Positions 26,158-35,667 are shown, counted from the first letter of the stretch. The stretch: DNA of 64,000 bases from Oleispira sp964022115 (GCA_964022115.1 CAXIBC010000002.1:31938-95937), one strand, 5' to 3'. Notes: a model not told the origin generated them from the letters alone. Numbers and translations: made by a program.

Positions 26158-26539
26158 TCAGCCAAGTATCAGGCAAACAGGCATTGGTTTGCCGGTTGCG
26201 CTTTTTATTATCACTATTATGAGTTTAATTGCGGTTGCGGTTAATCAAATCGGTGCGTCTAGCAGCCAGACTTATAGCCAGAACTTATTATCTAGCCGGG
26301 CCTTTTACGCCGCAGAAAGTGGCGCGCAATTACGCAGTGAAAGTGTTTTAAGCACAGTGCCTTGTGTGTGTGGTAGCAACCAAACCTATACCTTTAATGT
26401 GATTGGTTTGGGTTTATGTTCAGCGATAACAAGCTGCAGTGAAATTGTCGCTAATGCCAATACCTATTGCACGATTGAAAGTATCGGCAGCTGCGATAAT
26501 TCAAAAGCGCAGCGCACTGTAGAAGTGAGATTAAAATGA
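26147..26539 (+). CDS. mshP: MSHA biogenesis protein MshP (PilX-like)
   Basis: 130 residues from ATG 26147; the longer open frame starts further upstream inside mshO. The N-terminus QTGIGLPVALFIITIMSLIAV is pilin-like but lacks Glu at +5, as in PilX/GspK. FYAAESGAQ follows, the PilX signature. Many cysteines (six) in a short domain suggest disulfides. It overlaps mshO by 11 and mshQ by 4 bases. Confidence 0.87.
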   Translation: MSLNQPSIRQTGIGLPVALFIITIMSLIAVAVNQIGASSSQTYSQNLLSSRAFYAAESGAQLRSESVLSTVPCVCGSNQTYTFNVIGLGLCSAITSCSEIVANANTYCTIESIGSCDNSKAQRTVEVRLK

Positions 26540-29500
26540 TACGCCTCGTCAGGTTCATCGTATTCATTGCTATTACCATCAATATACCAATCGCTCTTGC
26601 GTCGTATTCAATGACGGAGTTAGAAGCGAGTGCATTAGAGGTTCCAGATACTATTAATACTGTGGTTTGGGAAAATACAGATACTAACTACCCTGATGAT
26701 GACGATAAGCAAACCGTCAGTATCGGTTTTCCTTTTCAGTTTGATGATACGATTTATAACTCAGTCACTATCTTTACTAATGGTATTTTAAAATTTGGTG
26801 CAATTGAAAGAATGCATCGTGATTATAGAAATGAAGCCTTAGCTACCGATGAAGGTGATCGTTTTATTGCTATTTATTGGGATGATCTCGTTGATGATGC
26901 TTCTTCATCGGTAACCTATGGCAGTTTAGGGACTAGTCCAAATCGTAAGTTCGTTGTTAATTGGACAAATGTTAGGGCTTATTCGAATAACTTACGTTAT
27001 GACTTTCAAGCCGTATTATATGAAAATGGAGATATTCGCTATCGCTATAATAACAATACCTCAAACGGTCAAAGTGCAACCATTGGTTTAGAGATCAATG
27101 ACTTAGATTTTGTTCAGTATTCTTATAATTCTAATAGTGTTGAAACCAGTTTTGATTTGTTATTTCGTAATCAATTATTGGCCTTACCCGCACCTCACTT
27201 ACAGTATCGATTAGATGAGGTTGAGTGGGATGGTAGTGCTGGCGAAGTTAAAGACTCAACGCTAAATAACTTACATGGCCGAGCCTTTAATGGCGCTATG
27301 ACCTCCGATGCATCTCCGGCATTAGGGAGTAATATCGGTACCTGTAATTATGGTGATTTTGATGGCAATAATGATTATGTTGAAATAGCGGATAATAATT
27401 TATTGGATTTTTTGACCGACTTCTCGGTTGGAGCCTGGGTCAAAATTGATGCGCTGCCTGCCTCTGGGTTGAAAACCATTATCTCGAAAGATGAGAACTA
27501 TGAATTCCATGTTAATGCCAGTGGTCAAATATTCTGGTGGTGGCAAAGCGCTGCTAATCAAACTAGGCAGCTCACCTCTAATGCCAGTATAAGCGCCGGT
27601 AGTTGGAATCATATTGTGATTAGCTATGCCACGGGTCAGCAGACAATATTTATTAATGGAAGTGCTTCTGGCAGTGCTAGCCATACCGAAAATGCCAAAG
27701 TAAATTCAGATCCCTTGCAAATTGCGAGCGATCAAAATTTCTCAGGGCGGTATTTTAATGGCGATATCGACGAAGTTAATATTTTTGACCAAGCCTTATC
27801 CGAGATGCAAGCTTATGAGTTAATGAATAAAACACGCCCTTGTTCATCGATTAACTTATGTATTAGTAGTTTTCCTGATGGGCTAAATAGCCATAATAAT
27901 GGCACGATTAGTTTTGGCCGTGATGCGCAACTCTTTTTCAGTCCCGACGATATTTTGGACGCGAATAACATTGTTATTAATGGTTTTTCGAATGATAAAA
28001 CCTGTGTTTCGGTCGAGTGCCAAGCTAATGGTCTAGCTTCGGATATCACTACACCTCCGACCTTTCCTGATACCAGTGGTTTTAGTGAAAATATTAGCAT
28101 AGGTAATAATAGTTCGGGTTCAAGTAATCCAGCGATTAATCAATATGACCAAATCGATATTGGTAATGGATCGGTATTTACCTTCAGCGGAAGTTTTAGT
28201 GATTATTATATTGATACCTTAGGGGTGGGAAATAATACCGAGTTGGAACTCTTACCAGGGAATTATTGGATCAGAAATTTAGATACTGGCTCAAGTAATA
28301 ATCCTAACTCAGGATTAGAAATTCGTGTGATAGGCTCTGGTACCGCGCGTTTATATATCAATGATAATGTATTAATAGGGCAAACATTATTAGCTAACTC
28401 ACCTTCTCAAGGCAGTGCAGGGGATCCGAGCAAGTTAATGTTGTATGGATATAACAACCTTACCCTTGAACGCAATGCGACTTTTAGTGGCATCATATAT
28501 GCCGCAGGTGATGTGGATGTGCAGCGCGATGGTAATGTGTATGGGGCGATTGCGGCGAGTGATATTACCTTAGGGCGCTTGACCAATGTATTTTATAACC
28601 CGAGTGCGGCGGCCAATTTAGATTATGGTGAACTGTGTGAAAGTGCGAGCTGTACTTTAGGCAGCTTTAATATCATTCAGCCTGAGTATGCCTTGGCTTG
28701 CCCAGATACCCGGGCCCAAGTTTCTATTCAAGCTATGTGTGATGATGGTACTTCGTTAAAAGACGATTATATCGGGACGGTTGATTTATCGAGCAGCGAG
28801 AACTCGTTAACTGAATTCTATGCTTCAACGACTGCTAATACAGTGATTAATTCTATAGACTTTGATGGCTCTGAGGCGGGTTTAAAAAGCGTCTATCTTT
28901 TTCATCAAAATGAACAGCCTAATTTACAAGTGATAGCAGCGGATGCTGCGGTCGGAGTTAGCACGACCTCCAATAATGCCACGGATTTTAGAACATCGGG
29001 TTTTGCTGCCAGCAATCCTAGCTCGTTTGTATGTGGGAATAGTAGTAGTTTTAGTTTAACCGCGATAGGGCAAGATGATACTGGTGCAAGCTGTCAGGTG
29101 CTGACTGGCTTTAATGGCTCAAAAGCTTTAAAAGCTTGGTATCAGGTTAACCTGGATGCCGACATAGAAGCAGAGCCTGTTTCTACTAACTTATCCATGG
29201 CGAATCAATTGATTAATGACCAAACCGAGCCAGCTGCGAATAATATCAACTTAACCTTTAATAACGGGGTCGCTACTATTCCTCTCGGGTACGCTAATGC
29301 TGGGCAGATTTTAGCCGTGAATGTAAAACATGATGATGCCCCTTATGATAATAGTGTACCCGAGCTGGCGGGTATTACCCTCAATGCCAGTACCGCTTCT
29401 TTTGTCGTGAGCCCAGAAGCGATTAACCTCTCTATTGCGAGTGCAAGCTCGGCTTGTGCTAGCGCTGATGCAAGTTGTTCAAAATTTGTTGCTGCGGGCA

Positions 29501-30663
29501 GTGATTTTGTTGTGAATGCTCAAGCGCAGTGTGTGGGTGGTGGCATTGCCGATGATTACCAAGGGGATATTAGTTTATCTCATAGTTTAGTCGCCCCAGC
29601 CGCTGGTAATCTAGGGACGCTAGCGGTGACTGCGGCCACCATCAATGCCGTGGATGCGGGTTCGATTCAAATTAATAATCAAGCCATATCTGAAGTCGGG
29701 GTATTTAACTTAATGGCTGAGGATAGTGATTATTTTTCTGAATCTATAACGCCTTTTACTTTAGCTGATGTCGGTCGTTTTTATCCCGCTTATTTTGCTA
29801 TGACAAGTAATAGTGTCGGCAATAGCTGTGGTAGCTTTAGTTATATGGATCAGCCTGGTATGACGATCGCTTATACCTTACAAGCGCATAAAACCGGGGG
29901 TGGTTTATTACTCAACTATCATGCTGATTTTGCGAAAGCGACCCTCGCGCTGGTGGCCGAAAATAATAATGATGGTGGTAGTTATCAAGCGCGGCTGCTC
30001 GGCTTTAATGGGACTAACTGGGTCAATGGGGAGTACCTCTATGCCGATAGTGGTATGTTTTCGCGGGCATCTGTAGTGGATGGGCCTTACCCGCAATTAG
30101 AAATCGCAATAAAGCTCAGTGATAATGATGGTGGGGTAAGTGATCTTAGCGCATTGGATTTGAAGGCGGATACTAATACCGACTGCACTGCGCTCGGGAA
30201 CTGTGATGCTAAATGGCTTGGTTCTACTCTTGATGTGCGTTTTGGTCAGCTCAAGTTAGGTAATGTCTTTGGCCCAGAAAGTTTTGATCTGGATATGAGG
30301 GTGCAAAGTGAATACTTTGATGGTGCGGATTTTATTATCAATAGTGATGATAACTGTACTAACTTATTGGTATCCGACCCACCCTTGACTCCTGATGCTG
30401 CAAGCTGGAGTGGCAGATTAGATCCAGGGGAAACGTTACCGAGTTTAATCACTGACATTAGCGCGGGTAGAGCAGTACTACGTTTCAGTGCCCCTGGTAT
30501 CGGCAATGAAGGTTCGGTACTTTTTGAATACAATGCAGATACTTGGTTAAAAACCGAAAATACCGGTGATGGCAGTTATGATGATAATGCGGCCGGGAAA
30601 ATAACATTCGGTCAGTACCGAGGTAATGATCGAATGTTGTATTGGCGAGAACTGGTGCGTTAA
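26536..30663 (+). CDS. mshQ: Giant MSHA protein MshQ with LamG and DUF6701 regions
   Basis: 1375 residues and the last gene of the MSHA operon. A signal peptide ends about residue 22. Next is a nidogen-like segment (FTNGILKFG, FIAIYWDDL; about 45-190), then a LamG/concanavalin-like lectin domain at about 215-431 (NDYVEIADN, GAWVKI, DIDEVNIFD). A long beta-rich part follows. The C-terminal ~670 residues resemble the MshQ-specific DUF6701 region with many cysteines. It is probably the tip or surface adhesin, acting in place of PilY1. Ligand unknown. It overlaps mshP by 4 bases. Its TAA overlaps the ntrC stop on the other strand. Confidence 0.88.
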   Translation: MIRLVRFIVFIAITINIPIALASYSMTELEASALEVPDTINTVVWENTDTNYPDDDDKQTVSIGFPFQFDDTIYNSVTIFTNGILKFGAIERMHRDYRNEALATDEGDRFIAIYWDDLVDDASSSVTYGSLGTSPNRKFVVNWTNVRAYSNNLRYDFQAVLYENGDIRYRYNNNTSNGQSATIGLEINDLDFVQYSYNSNSVETSFDLLFRNQLLALPAPHLQYRLDEVEWDGSAGEVKDSTLNNLHGRAFNGAMTSDASPALGSNIGTCNYGDFDGNNDYVEIADNNLLDFLTDFSVGAWVKIDALPASGLKTIISKDENYEFHVNASGQIFWWWQSAANQTRQLTSNASISAGSWNHIVISYATGQQTIFINGSASGSASHTENAKVNSDPLQIASDQNFSGRYFNGDIDEVNIFDQALSEMQAYELMNKTRPCSSINLCISSFPDGLNSHNNGTISFGRDAQLFFSPDDILDANNIVINGFSNDKTCVSVECQANGLASDITTPPTFPDTSGFSENISIGNNSSGSSNPAINQYDQIDIGNGSVFTFSGSFSDYYIDTLGVGNNTELELLPGNYWIRNLDTGSSNNPNSGLEIRVIGSGTARLYINDNVLIGQTLLANSPSQGSAGDPSKLMLYGYNNLTLERNATFSGIIYAAGDVDVQRDGNVYGAIAASDITLGRLTNVFYNPSAAANLDYGELCESASCTLGSFNIIQPEYALACPDTRAQVSIQAMCDDGTSLKDDYIGTVDLSSSENSLTEFYASTTANTVINSIDFDGSEAGLKSVYLFHQNEQPNLQVIAADAAVGVSTTSNNATDFRTSGFAASNPSSFVCGNSSSFSLTAIGQDDTGASCQVLTGFNGSKALKAWYQVNLDADIEAEPVSTNLSMANQLINDQTEPAANNINLTFNNGVATIPLGYANAGQILAVNVKHDDAPYDNSVPELAGITLNASTASFVVSPEAINLSIASASSACASADASCSKFVAAGSDFVVNAQAQCVGGGIADDYQGDISLSHSLVAPAAGNLGTLAVTAATINAVDAGSIQINNQAISEVGVFNLMAEDSDYFSESITPFTLADVGRFYPAYFAMTSNSVGNSCGSFSYMDQPGMTIAYTLQAHKTGGGLLLNYHADFAKATLALVAENNNDGGSYQARLLGFNGTNWVNGEYLYADSGMFSRASVVDGPYPQLEIAIKLSDNDGGVSDLSALDLKADTNTDCTALGNCDAKWLGSTLDVRFGQLKLGNVFGPESFDLDMRVQSEYFDGADFIINSDDNCTNLLVSDPPLTPDAASWSGRLDPGETLPSLITDISAGRAVLRFSAPGIGNEGSVLFEYNADTWLKTENTGDGSYDDNAAGKITFGQYRGNDRMLYWRELVR

Positions 30664-32090
30664 GCCTCGGTTTCTTCGTCTTCGTGCTGTTCATCAGCAT
30701 CCATATTTAATTCTTTAATTTTACGGGTTAGGGTATTGCGTCCCCAGCCTAATAAAACCGCTGCATCTCGACGACGACCCGCAGTATGCTTGAGCGCGGT
30801 TTCTATCATGATGCGTTCAAAAATTGGAACGGCCACATCGAGTAATGCTGGGGTGCCTTGGGTCAATTGTTGGTCGGCCCAATATTGCAGTGCTTGACCC
30901 CAATTTCCCGAAGTTGGTGCTACCGCTTGCTGATCTAAGAGCTCGGGGGGTAAGTCATTAATATGAACTTCTCGCCCTGATGCCATGACGGTAATCCAGC
31001 GGCAGGTATTTTCTAGCTGGCGTACGTTGCCTGGCCAATCCAATTTGGATAAGTAGTCTGAGGTTTCGGGCTTTAACGTTTTTACTTCAACGTCTAATTC
31101 TTCGGCGGCAGAATTTAAAAAGTGCTTTAATAAGCGTGGAATGTCTTCTCGGCGATCGGCTAAGCGAGGAATGTGAATACGAATAACGTTTAAACGGTGA
31201 AATAAATCTTCGCGGAAACGGCCTTCTTTTACTAAGCCTTCTAAATCTTGGTGGGTCGCGGCAATAATACGCACATCAACTTTAACTGGGGTTGTGCCAC
31301 CGACACGGTAAAATTCACTATCAGCTAATACGCGCAATAATCGAGTTTGCGTATCCGCTGGCATATCACCGATTTCATCCAGAAATAAGGTGCCGCCATT
31401 CGCTTGTTCGAAGCGCCCACGACGTTGACCACCAGCCCCGGTAAAAGACCCTTTTTCATGGCCGAATAATTCGGATTCAATTAAGTCTTTTGGAATCGCC
31501 GCCATGTTGAGTGCAATAAAGTTTTCACTCGAGCGTGGACTGTGCTTATGCAACGCATGGGCGACCAGCTCTTTACCGGTTCCCGATTCACCATTAATTA
31601 AGACTGTGATATTAGATTGAGATAAACGGCCAATAGCACGGAAGACTTCCTGCATGGCAGGGGCCTCACCTATGATCTCGGTATCATTAGGTAATTCTTC
31701 AACGGTATTATTATTCGCCTGCTGTTCTTCGTAGTGTGCAATTGCCCGCTGAATTAGGGTGACGGCTTCATCGACGTCAAACGGCTTAGGTAAATATTCA
31801 AACGCACCACTTTGATAAGAACTTACCGCACTATCAAGATCTGAATGAGCCGTCATAATGATTACGGGAAGTTCAGGGTAGGCCTCATTAATTTGTCCTA
31901 ATAAGGTTAAACCATCGATCCCTGGCATACGAATATCAGTCATGATTGCCGCTGGTTTTTCTTTTGCCAGCAATCCCATGATCTGCTCAGCACTATCAAA
32001 AACTTCACACGGAATGTTGGCTTGTTCTAAGGCTTTCTCTAGTACCCAGCGGATTGATTTATCATCATCAATAATCCAGACAGTATTCAT
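30660..32090 (-). CDS. ntrC: Nitrogen regulation response regulator NtrC
   Basis: 476 residues. The receiver domain has Asp52 (IMTDIRMPG). The AAA+ sigma54-activator domain carries Walker A GESGTGKE (about 165-172), the sigma54 contact loop GSFTGA, and LFLDEIGDMP. The C-terminal Fis-type HTH (RRDAAVLLGWGRNTLTRKI) binds DNA. It activates nitrogen-assimilation genes when phosphorylated by NtrB. It starts 11 bases after ntrB. The usual GAFTGA reads GSFTGA here. The gene stop overlaps mshQ. Confidence 0.97.
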   Translation of the reverse strand: MNTVWIIDDDKSIRWVLEKALEQANIPCEVFDSAEQIMGLLAKEKPAAIMTDIRMPGIDGLTLLGQINEAYPELPVIIMTAHSDLDSAVSSYQSGAFEYLPKPFDVDEAVTLIQRAIAHYEEQQANNNTVEELPNDTEIIGEAPAMQEVFRAIGRLSQSNITVLINGESGTGKELVAHALHKHSPRSSENFIALNMAAIPKDLIESELFGHEKGSFTGAGGQRRGRFEQANGGTLFLDEIGDMPADTQTRLLRVLADSEFYRVGGTTPVKVDVRIIAATHQDLEGLVKEGRFREDLFHRLNVIRIHIPRLADRREDIPRLLKHFLNSAAEELDVEVKTLKPETSDYLSKLDWPGNVRQLENTCRWITVMASGREVHINDLPPELLDQQAVAPTSGNWGQALQYWADQQLTQGTPALLDVAVPIFERIMIETALKHTAGRRRDAAVLLGWGRNTLTRKIKELNMDADEQHEDEETEA

Positions 32091-32101
32091 ATCGATTAGT
32101 C

Positions 32102-33178
32102 CTAAGAATGTTTAAGTGGTAAGTAAATTGAAAATTGGGTACAGCCCGCTTCGCTTTGGTATTCGATAATACCTTCGTGCTGGTTAATCAACGATTGTGC
32201 TATCGATAACCCCAGCCCAGTGCCTTCAGCACGGCCGCTGACCATGGGGTAAAATAAGTTTTCTTTTAGTTGCGGCGGAATACCAGGACCATTGTCTTCA
32301 ATCATAATATGAGCCACGAGACGATGACGCTGATGACCAATAGTGAACTGGCTTTTAGTACGGGTTCTTAAGGTCAGAGTGGGTTGCTCTGTATGCGCTT
32401 CAATCATAGCTTGTACGGCATTACGACATAAGTTTAAGGTCGCTTGAATCAGCTGAGATTTATCGCTAATAAATTCTGGGATAGAGGGGTCATAATCGCG
32501 GACAATTTTTATATCCCCTTGCTGGTCAACTTCTACCAACTGACAAACCCGTTCGAGTACTTCGTGAATATTGGTATTTTCTTGCTTGGGGAGCTGGTGG
32601 GAGCCTAATAAACGATCAACCAAGTCACGTAGACGATCGGCTTCTTCAATAATAATATTGGTATATTCATCGAGGGATTGGTCGGGTAATGCGCGGGATA
32701 ATAACTGCGCTGCGCCACGAATTCCGCCTAACGGGTTTTTAATTTCGTGAGCCATCCCACGTACCAGTTCACGGGTTGTTTCTTGCTTAGAGATAATCTG
32801 CTCTTCGCGAGAGATTCTCATTAAGCGATCACGGCCTTGAATCTCAATTAATAAACAAGGTGTGCGGCTTTCAGGGTGAACAATAGGACTAACACTATAA
32901 TCTACGGTAATGCACTGAGTATTGTGTAAGACAACTTCAGTTTCACGCTTGGTGAAGGTATAGCCAGTGGTGATTGAACCTTGCAGAGCTTCTTTATCGA
33001 CTTCAGATTCCCACGCTAGGTCATAGAATGGTTCACCAAGACCGCGGCGGCCGCTGACCTGTAATAAGACTTCTGCTGCTGGATTCATATAGATTACCGA
33101 CAGGTCGACATCTAGCAATAATATACCAGTATTCAGATATTCGAGTAGTTGCTGGTTAAGCACGGCAGATGCAATCAT
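32102..33178 (-). CDS. ntrB: Nitrogen regulation sensor kinase NtrB
   Basis: 358 residues from ATG 33178, which has GGAAGGG a suitable distance upstream. A TTG ten codons further up gives a longer frame but is less likely. A PAS domain (about 10-115), phospho-accepting His in MAHEIKNPLGGIRG (about 143), N-box NLCRNAVQAM, and G-boxes EDNGPGIPP and GTGLGLSIAQS. NtrB phosphorylates or dephosphorylates NtrC in response to PII. The promoter region upstream contains a strong NtrC box, so autoregulation is likely. glnA is not adjacent. Confidence 0.96.
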   Translation of the reverse strand: MIASAVLNQQLLEYLNTGILLLDVDLSVIYMNPAAEVLLQVSGRRGLGEPFYDLAWESEVDKEALQGSITTGYTFTKRETEVVLHNTQCITVDYSVSPIVHPESRTPCLLIEIQGRDRLMRISREEQIISKQETTRELVRGMAHEIKNPLGGIRGAAQLLSRALPDQSLDEYTNIIIEEADRLRDLVDRLLGSHQLPKQENTNIHEVLERVCQLVEVDQQGDIKIVRDYDPSIPEFISDKSQLIQATLNLCRNAVQAMIEAHTEQPTLTLRTRTKSQFTIGHQRHRLVAHIMIEDNGPGIPPQLKENLFYPMVSGRAEGTGLGLSIAQSLINQHEGIIEYQSEAGCTQFSIYLPLKHS

Positions 33179-33194
33179 GTAATAAACCCTTCCA

Positions 33195-33214
33195 TTTGCA
33201 TTACCCAATGCAAA
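33195..33214. promoter_or_regulatory. Palindrome in the ntrB 5' leader
   Basis: 8-bp arms TTTGCATT/AATGCAAA around ACCC, just upstream of the ntrB ribosome site. It lacks the GGTGCA core of an NtrC box. It may be a second regulator site or an mRNA hairpin affecting ntrB translation. Confidence 0.4.
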
Positions 33215-33339
33215 AACTAAACCATTATTGGGTATGCACGTATCTGATACCTTAATAAGCTATTGTAGCGCTATTTTGGTCGGATTTAGAGCACAAACTT
33301 CGCTAAAGGCTCCAATGTGGTGCATTCAAGTGCTAGTAT

Positions 33340-33356
33340 TGCATTAATATGGTGCA
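33340..33356. promoter_or_regulatory. NtrC binding box upstream of ntrBC
   Basis: TGCATTAATATGGTGCA matches the NtrC consensus TGCACTAAAATGGTGCA at 15 of 17 positions by hand alignment. A weaker GGTGCA half-site ends at 33324. Both lie 130-165 bases upstream of ntrB. Confidence 0.72.
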
Positions 33357-33409
33357 AAAATATTGGTATGTAGCTGATATGGAAGCTGATCTTGAAGCAG
33401 GTATTGAGG

Positions 33410-33928
33410 TTAGCGTTGAACGAAGATGTTTTGCACTTTACTGGCAATTTTCTCGAGCTTATTGTCCCGTTGGCGAATGATCACTTGTAAGCTATGGCTG
33501 CCACGATCTGCATTATTGATTTGCCAGCTCAGCTGCTGACCACTGCTAATTTCTTGGCCATCATAGAGTAAGACGGCTTCATCTTGATCGTGCAGTGCGG
33601 GGGATATCTGTACCGATACGATGAAGTTACCGAGCTCGCCACGGTTGAGGTGGCTGTCTGCTACTGGGCTATTAATACTGATGTGCTGATAACCTAGTTG
33701 AGCATCACGCGTGTCGAGTGGGCTTGCGGTGGTTCTTTGGGGTACCTTGATGGCAGGAATGGTACTAATTTCTTTAACTTTATGAGTGCGAGACTCGCTA
33801 CTCGGTGTATCCGAGAAAATCCGGTTGCCGTTTTCATCAATTGAAATATAAACGTCGGTGCTATGGCTTACGCTGGAAAAATTGAATGCAAGAGCACATA
33901 GCCCAAGGGTAATAATAATTTTATTCAT
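33410..33928 (-). CDS. DUF4124-domain periplasmic protein
   Basis: 172 residues with a signal peptide (to about SVSHS) followed by the DUF4124 motif VYISIDENGNRIFSDTP (about 26-45). A C-terminal beta-sandwich part follows (about 85-172). The function of DUF4124 proteins is unknown. In Pseudomonas, similar genes lie between glnA and ntrB (from memory), so its position upstream of ntrB is conserved while glnA itself is missing here. It has its own promoter region and is separated from ntrB by 231 bases. Confidence 0.85.
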   Translation of the reverse strand: MNKIIITLGLCALAFNFSSVSHSTDVYISIDENGNRIFSDTPSSESRTHKVKEISTIPAIKVPQRTTASPLDTRDAQLGYQHISINSPVADSHLNRGELGNFIVSVQISPALHDQDEAVLLYDGQEISSGQQLSWQINNADRGSHSLQVIIRQRDNKLEKIASKVQNIFVQR

Positions 33929-34035
33929 TTCATCATCATGACAGTAGAGGTAGATAAACTCAATCTTCTTTATAATCGCTGCTAGTTAAAGTGTAGATCC
34001 TAGATCGTTAAGTTGTTGAATCATAGAGAAGAAAA

Positions 34036-34473
34036 ATGAAAGCATTAATTCAAAGAGTATCTTGCGCGAGTGTGACGGTCGATGGGATGTTAATTTCTGA
34101 AATTGATCATGGCTTAGTGGTTTTCTTGGGAATTGAAAAAGAGGATGACTCGATAGCCCTTGATAAGTTATTACATAAAATCAGTCATTATCGAATTTTT
34201 GCTGATAGCGATGACAGGATGAATCTGAACGTGCAGCAGGTCGATGGCAGCTTATTAGTGGTTTCTCAATTTACCTTAGCCGCAGACACCCATAAGGGTT
34301 TACGCCCAGGGTTTTCAAGTGCCGCAATACCTGAATTAGCAGAAGCTTTGTATGAAGAGTTCATCAGCAAAGCTCAAAATAAAGGCCTGACAGTAGCCAC
34401 TGGCCGCTTTGCTGCGGATATGAAGGTCGCACTGATTAACGACGGCCCGGTAACCTTCTGGTTATCGAGCTGA
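34036..34473 (+). CDS. dtd: D-aminoacyl-tRNA deacylase
   Basis: 145 residues. The catalytic pocket motif SQFTLAAD and the Gly-cisPro motif NDGPVTFWL are both intact, and the start MKALIQRVSCASVTVDG is typical. It hydrolyses D-aminoacyl-tRNAs (and Gly-tRNA-Ala), protecting translation from D-amino acids. Length is standard. The gene stands alone, divergent from the DUF4124 gene. GAAGAAAA lies just before the ATG. Confidence 0.97.
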   Translation: MKALIQRVSCASVTVDGMLISEIDHGLVVFLGIEKEDDSIALDKLLHKISHYRIFADSDDRMNLNVQQVDGSLLVVSQFTLAADTHKGLRPGFSSAAIPELAEALYEEFISKAQNKGLTVATGRFAADMKVALINDGPVTFWLSS

Positions 34474-34502
34474 TCGCCTTAAACAAGTTATTACAATAAG
34501 AG

Positions 34503-34961
34503 CTAAGCGGACTCTGGCTGCTGTTCATAAAGCTCTATAGCTTCTTCTAGAACAAATAAATAAGAAGGCTTTATATTGGTACTTAAGCCCGCATAAATTG
34601 AGTTCAAAGAAGTACTACCCTTAATCATGTTAGTTAATAAACGCCCTGTTTTGACGAACCAGCGCGCCGCCGACAATTGGCTATCTTGGCCTTGAGGCAG
34701 GTAATAAATCTTTAACTCAATAATAAAATTGATATGCTCAGTCTCTCGGTTGCATTGGGTTAACAGAGCAGATGGTTGGCTGATACAGTGCACATCAAGA
34801 TGTTTAAAGCGTTGCATTAAACGCTTTTCAACATCCGCTTTTTGCTTAGGAATATCGGTTCGCACTAATCCAGGAAGCTTAAATTGGCATTTAATGCTAC
34901 CTACAAGCTGGGCAGGAGATGTCGTTGGTATTTGCGGGGTATTACAAATTTTTAAACTCAT
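34503..34961 (-). CDS. Unknown 152-residue cytoplasmic protein
   Basis: No family was recognised. There is no signal peptide or membrane segment. Four cysteines are scattered in the N-terminal half. The centre has an alternating hydrophobic pattern (NFIIELKIYYLP), then a helical C-terminus (LFVLEEAIELYEQ). AGAAG stands a short distance before the ATG. It lies convergent with dtd; the two are 29 bases apart. No function is proposed. Confidence 0.65.
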   Translation of the reverse strand: MSLKICNTPQIPTTSPAQLVGSIKCQFKLPGLVRTDIPKQKADVEKRLMQRFKHLDVHCISQPSALLTQCNRETEHINFIIELKIYYLPQGQDSQLSAARWFVKTGRLLTNMIKGSTSLNSIYAGLSTNIKPSYLFVLEEAIELYEQQPESA

Positions 34962-35160
34962 GATACTTCTTATAGTTATTTTCTAGCTATTTTTAGTGGC
35001 AGTATTACGTTTCTAGTAACAATTTCGTGTAAAAATTTATAATGAATAATACTGATAAAAATATTTGTTAGTGTAATGAATTGTTATTATAACGACTGAA
35101 TGTTACCGAATTTTTACAGAAATGGATAATCCAATTTATAAATAGTACAAAGTCACAGAT

Positions 35161-35667
35161 TTAGGCGAATTGGTTGATGCCTTTTCCTTGCCTAGGATCG
35201 GCATTAATATTTTGCAATTGCTTGAAAACTTCTATCGCAGGGCTATTTTCTTGTAGGGCTACAAGTTCCACTTGCGGGCTATTATCTGGTTGAAGATTAT
35301 CAGTATTATCTGAAGAAGGAGGTCGCACATCGTTAGGCTCTGTTTTGCGGACGATGCCAGCTTGCTGATCAAATTCAGCTCTTTGTGCCTCTTGTTGTGC
35401 GGCCTCATTTTTTTGCTGTTCTCCAGCAGATTTTACTATGTCTGCTTGCGTCACTGAGGGTGACGTCTGTTTTTCTGATGTGTTCTCAATAACCGCTTTG
35501 GCTTGCTCGGAAGACCCGCGACTGCGTTTATCACCTGCCCCTTGAACCTCTTGTTCTTGTTGAACAGTCAGCTTAGTCTCAGTTGCTTGAACAGAACGTT
35601 CAGCTTGCCTGCGAGCTGGCTGGGCAGCAGGTAATGATAAATTACCTGTGGATGATATCGATGTCAT
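35161..35667 (-). CDS. Unknown disordered Q/E-rich protein
   Basis: 168 residues, almost entirely low complexity: Gln, Glu, Ala, Ser and Thr-rich with no signal peptide, membrane helix or cysteine. Only the last ~35 residues (LVALQENSPAIEVFKQLQN) look folded and helical. The N-terminus, MTSISSTGNLSLP, resembles starts of small flagellum-associated proteins such as those at 47871 and 48173. It stands alone, 200 bases from the gene at 34503. Coding is supported mainly by the long open frame. Confidence 0.55.
   Translation of the reverse strand: MTSISSTGNLSLPAAQPARRQAERSVQATETKLTVQQEQEVQGAGDKRSRGSSEQAKAVIENTSEKQTSPSVTQADIVKSAGEQQKNEAAQQEAQRAEFDQQAGIVRKTEPNDVRPPSSDNTDNLQPDNSPQVELVALQENSPAIEVFKQLQNINADPRQGKGINQFA

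Noticed and set aside
34962..35160. AT-rich gap searched for a small RNA or operator
   Set aside because: No stable hairpin with T run, palindrome or promoter pair could be supported.
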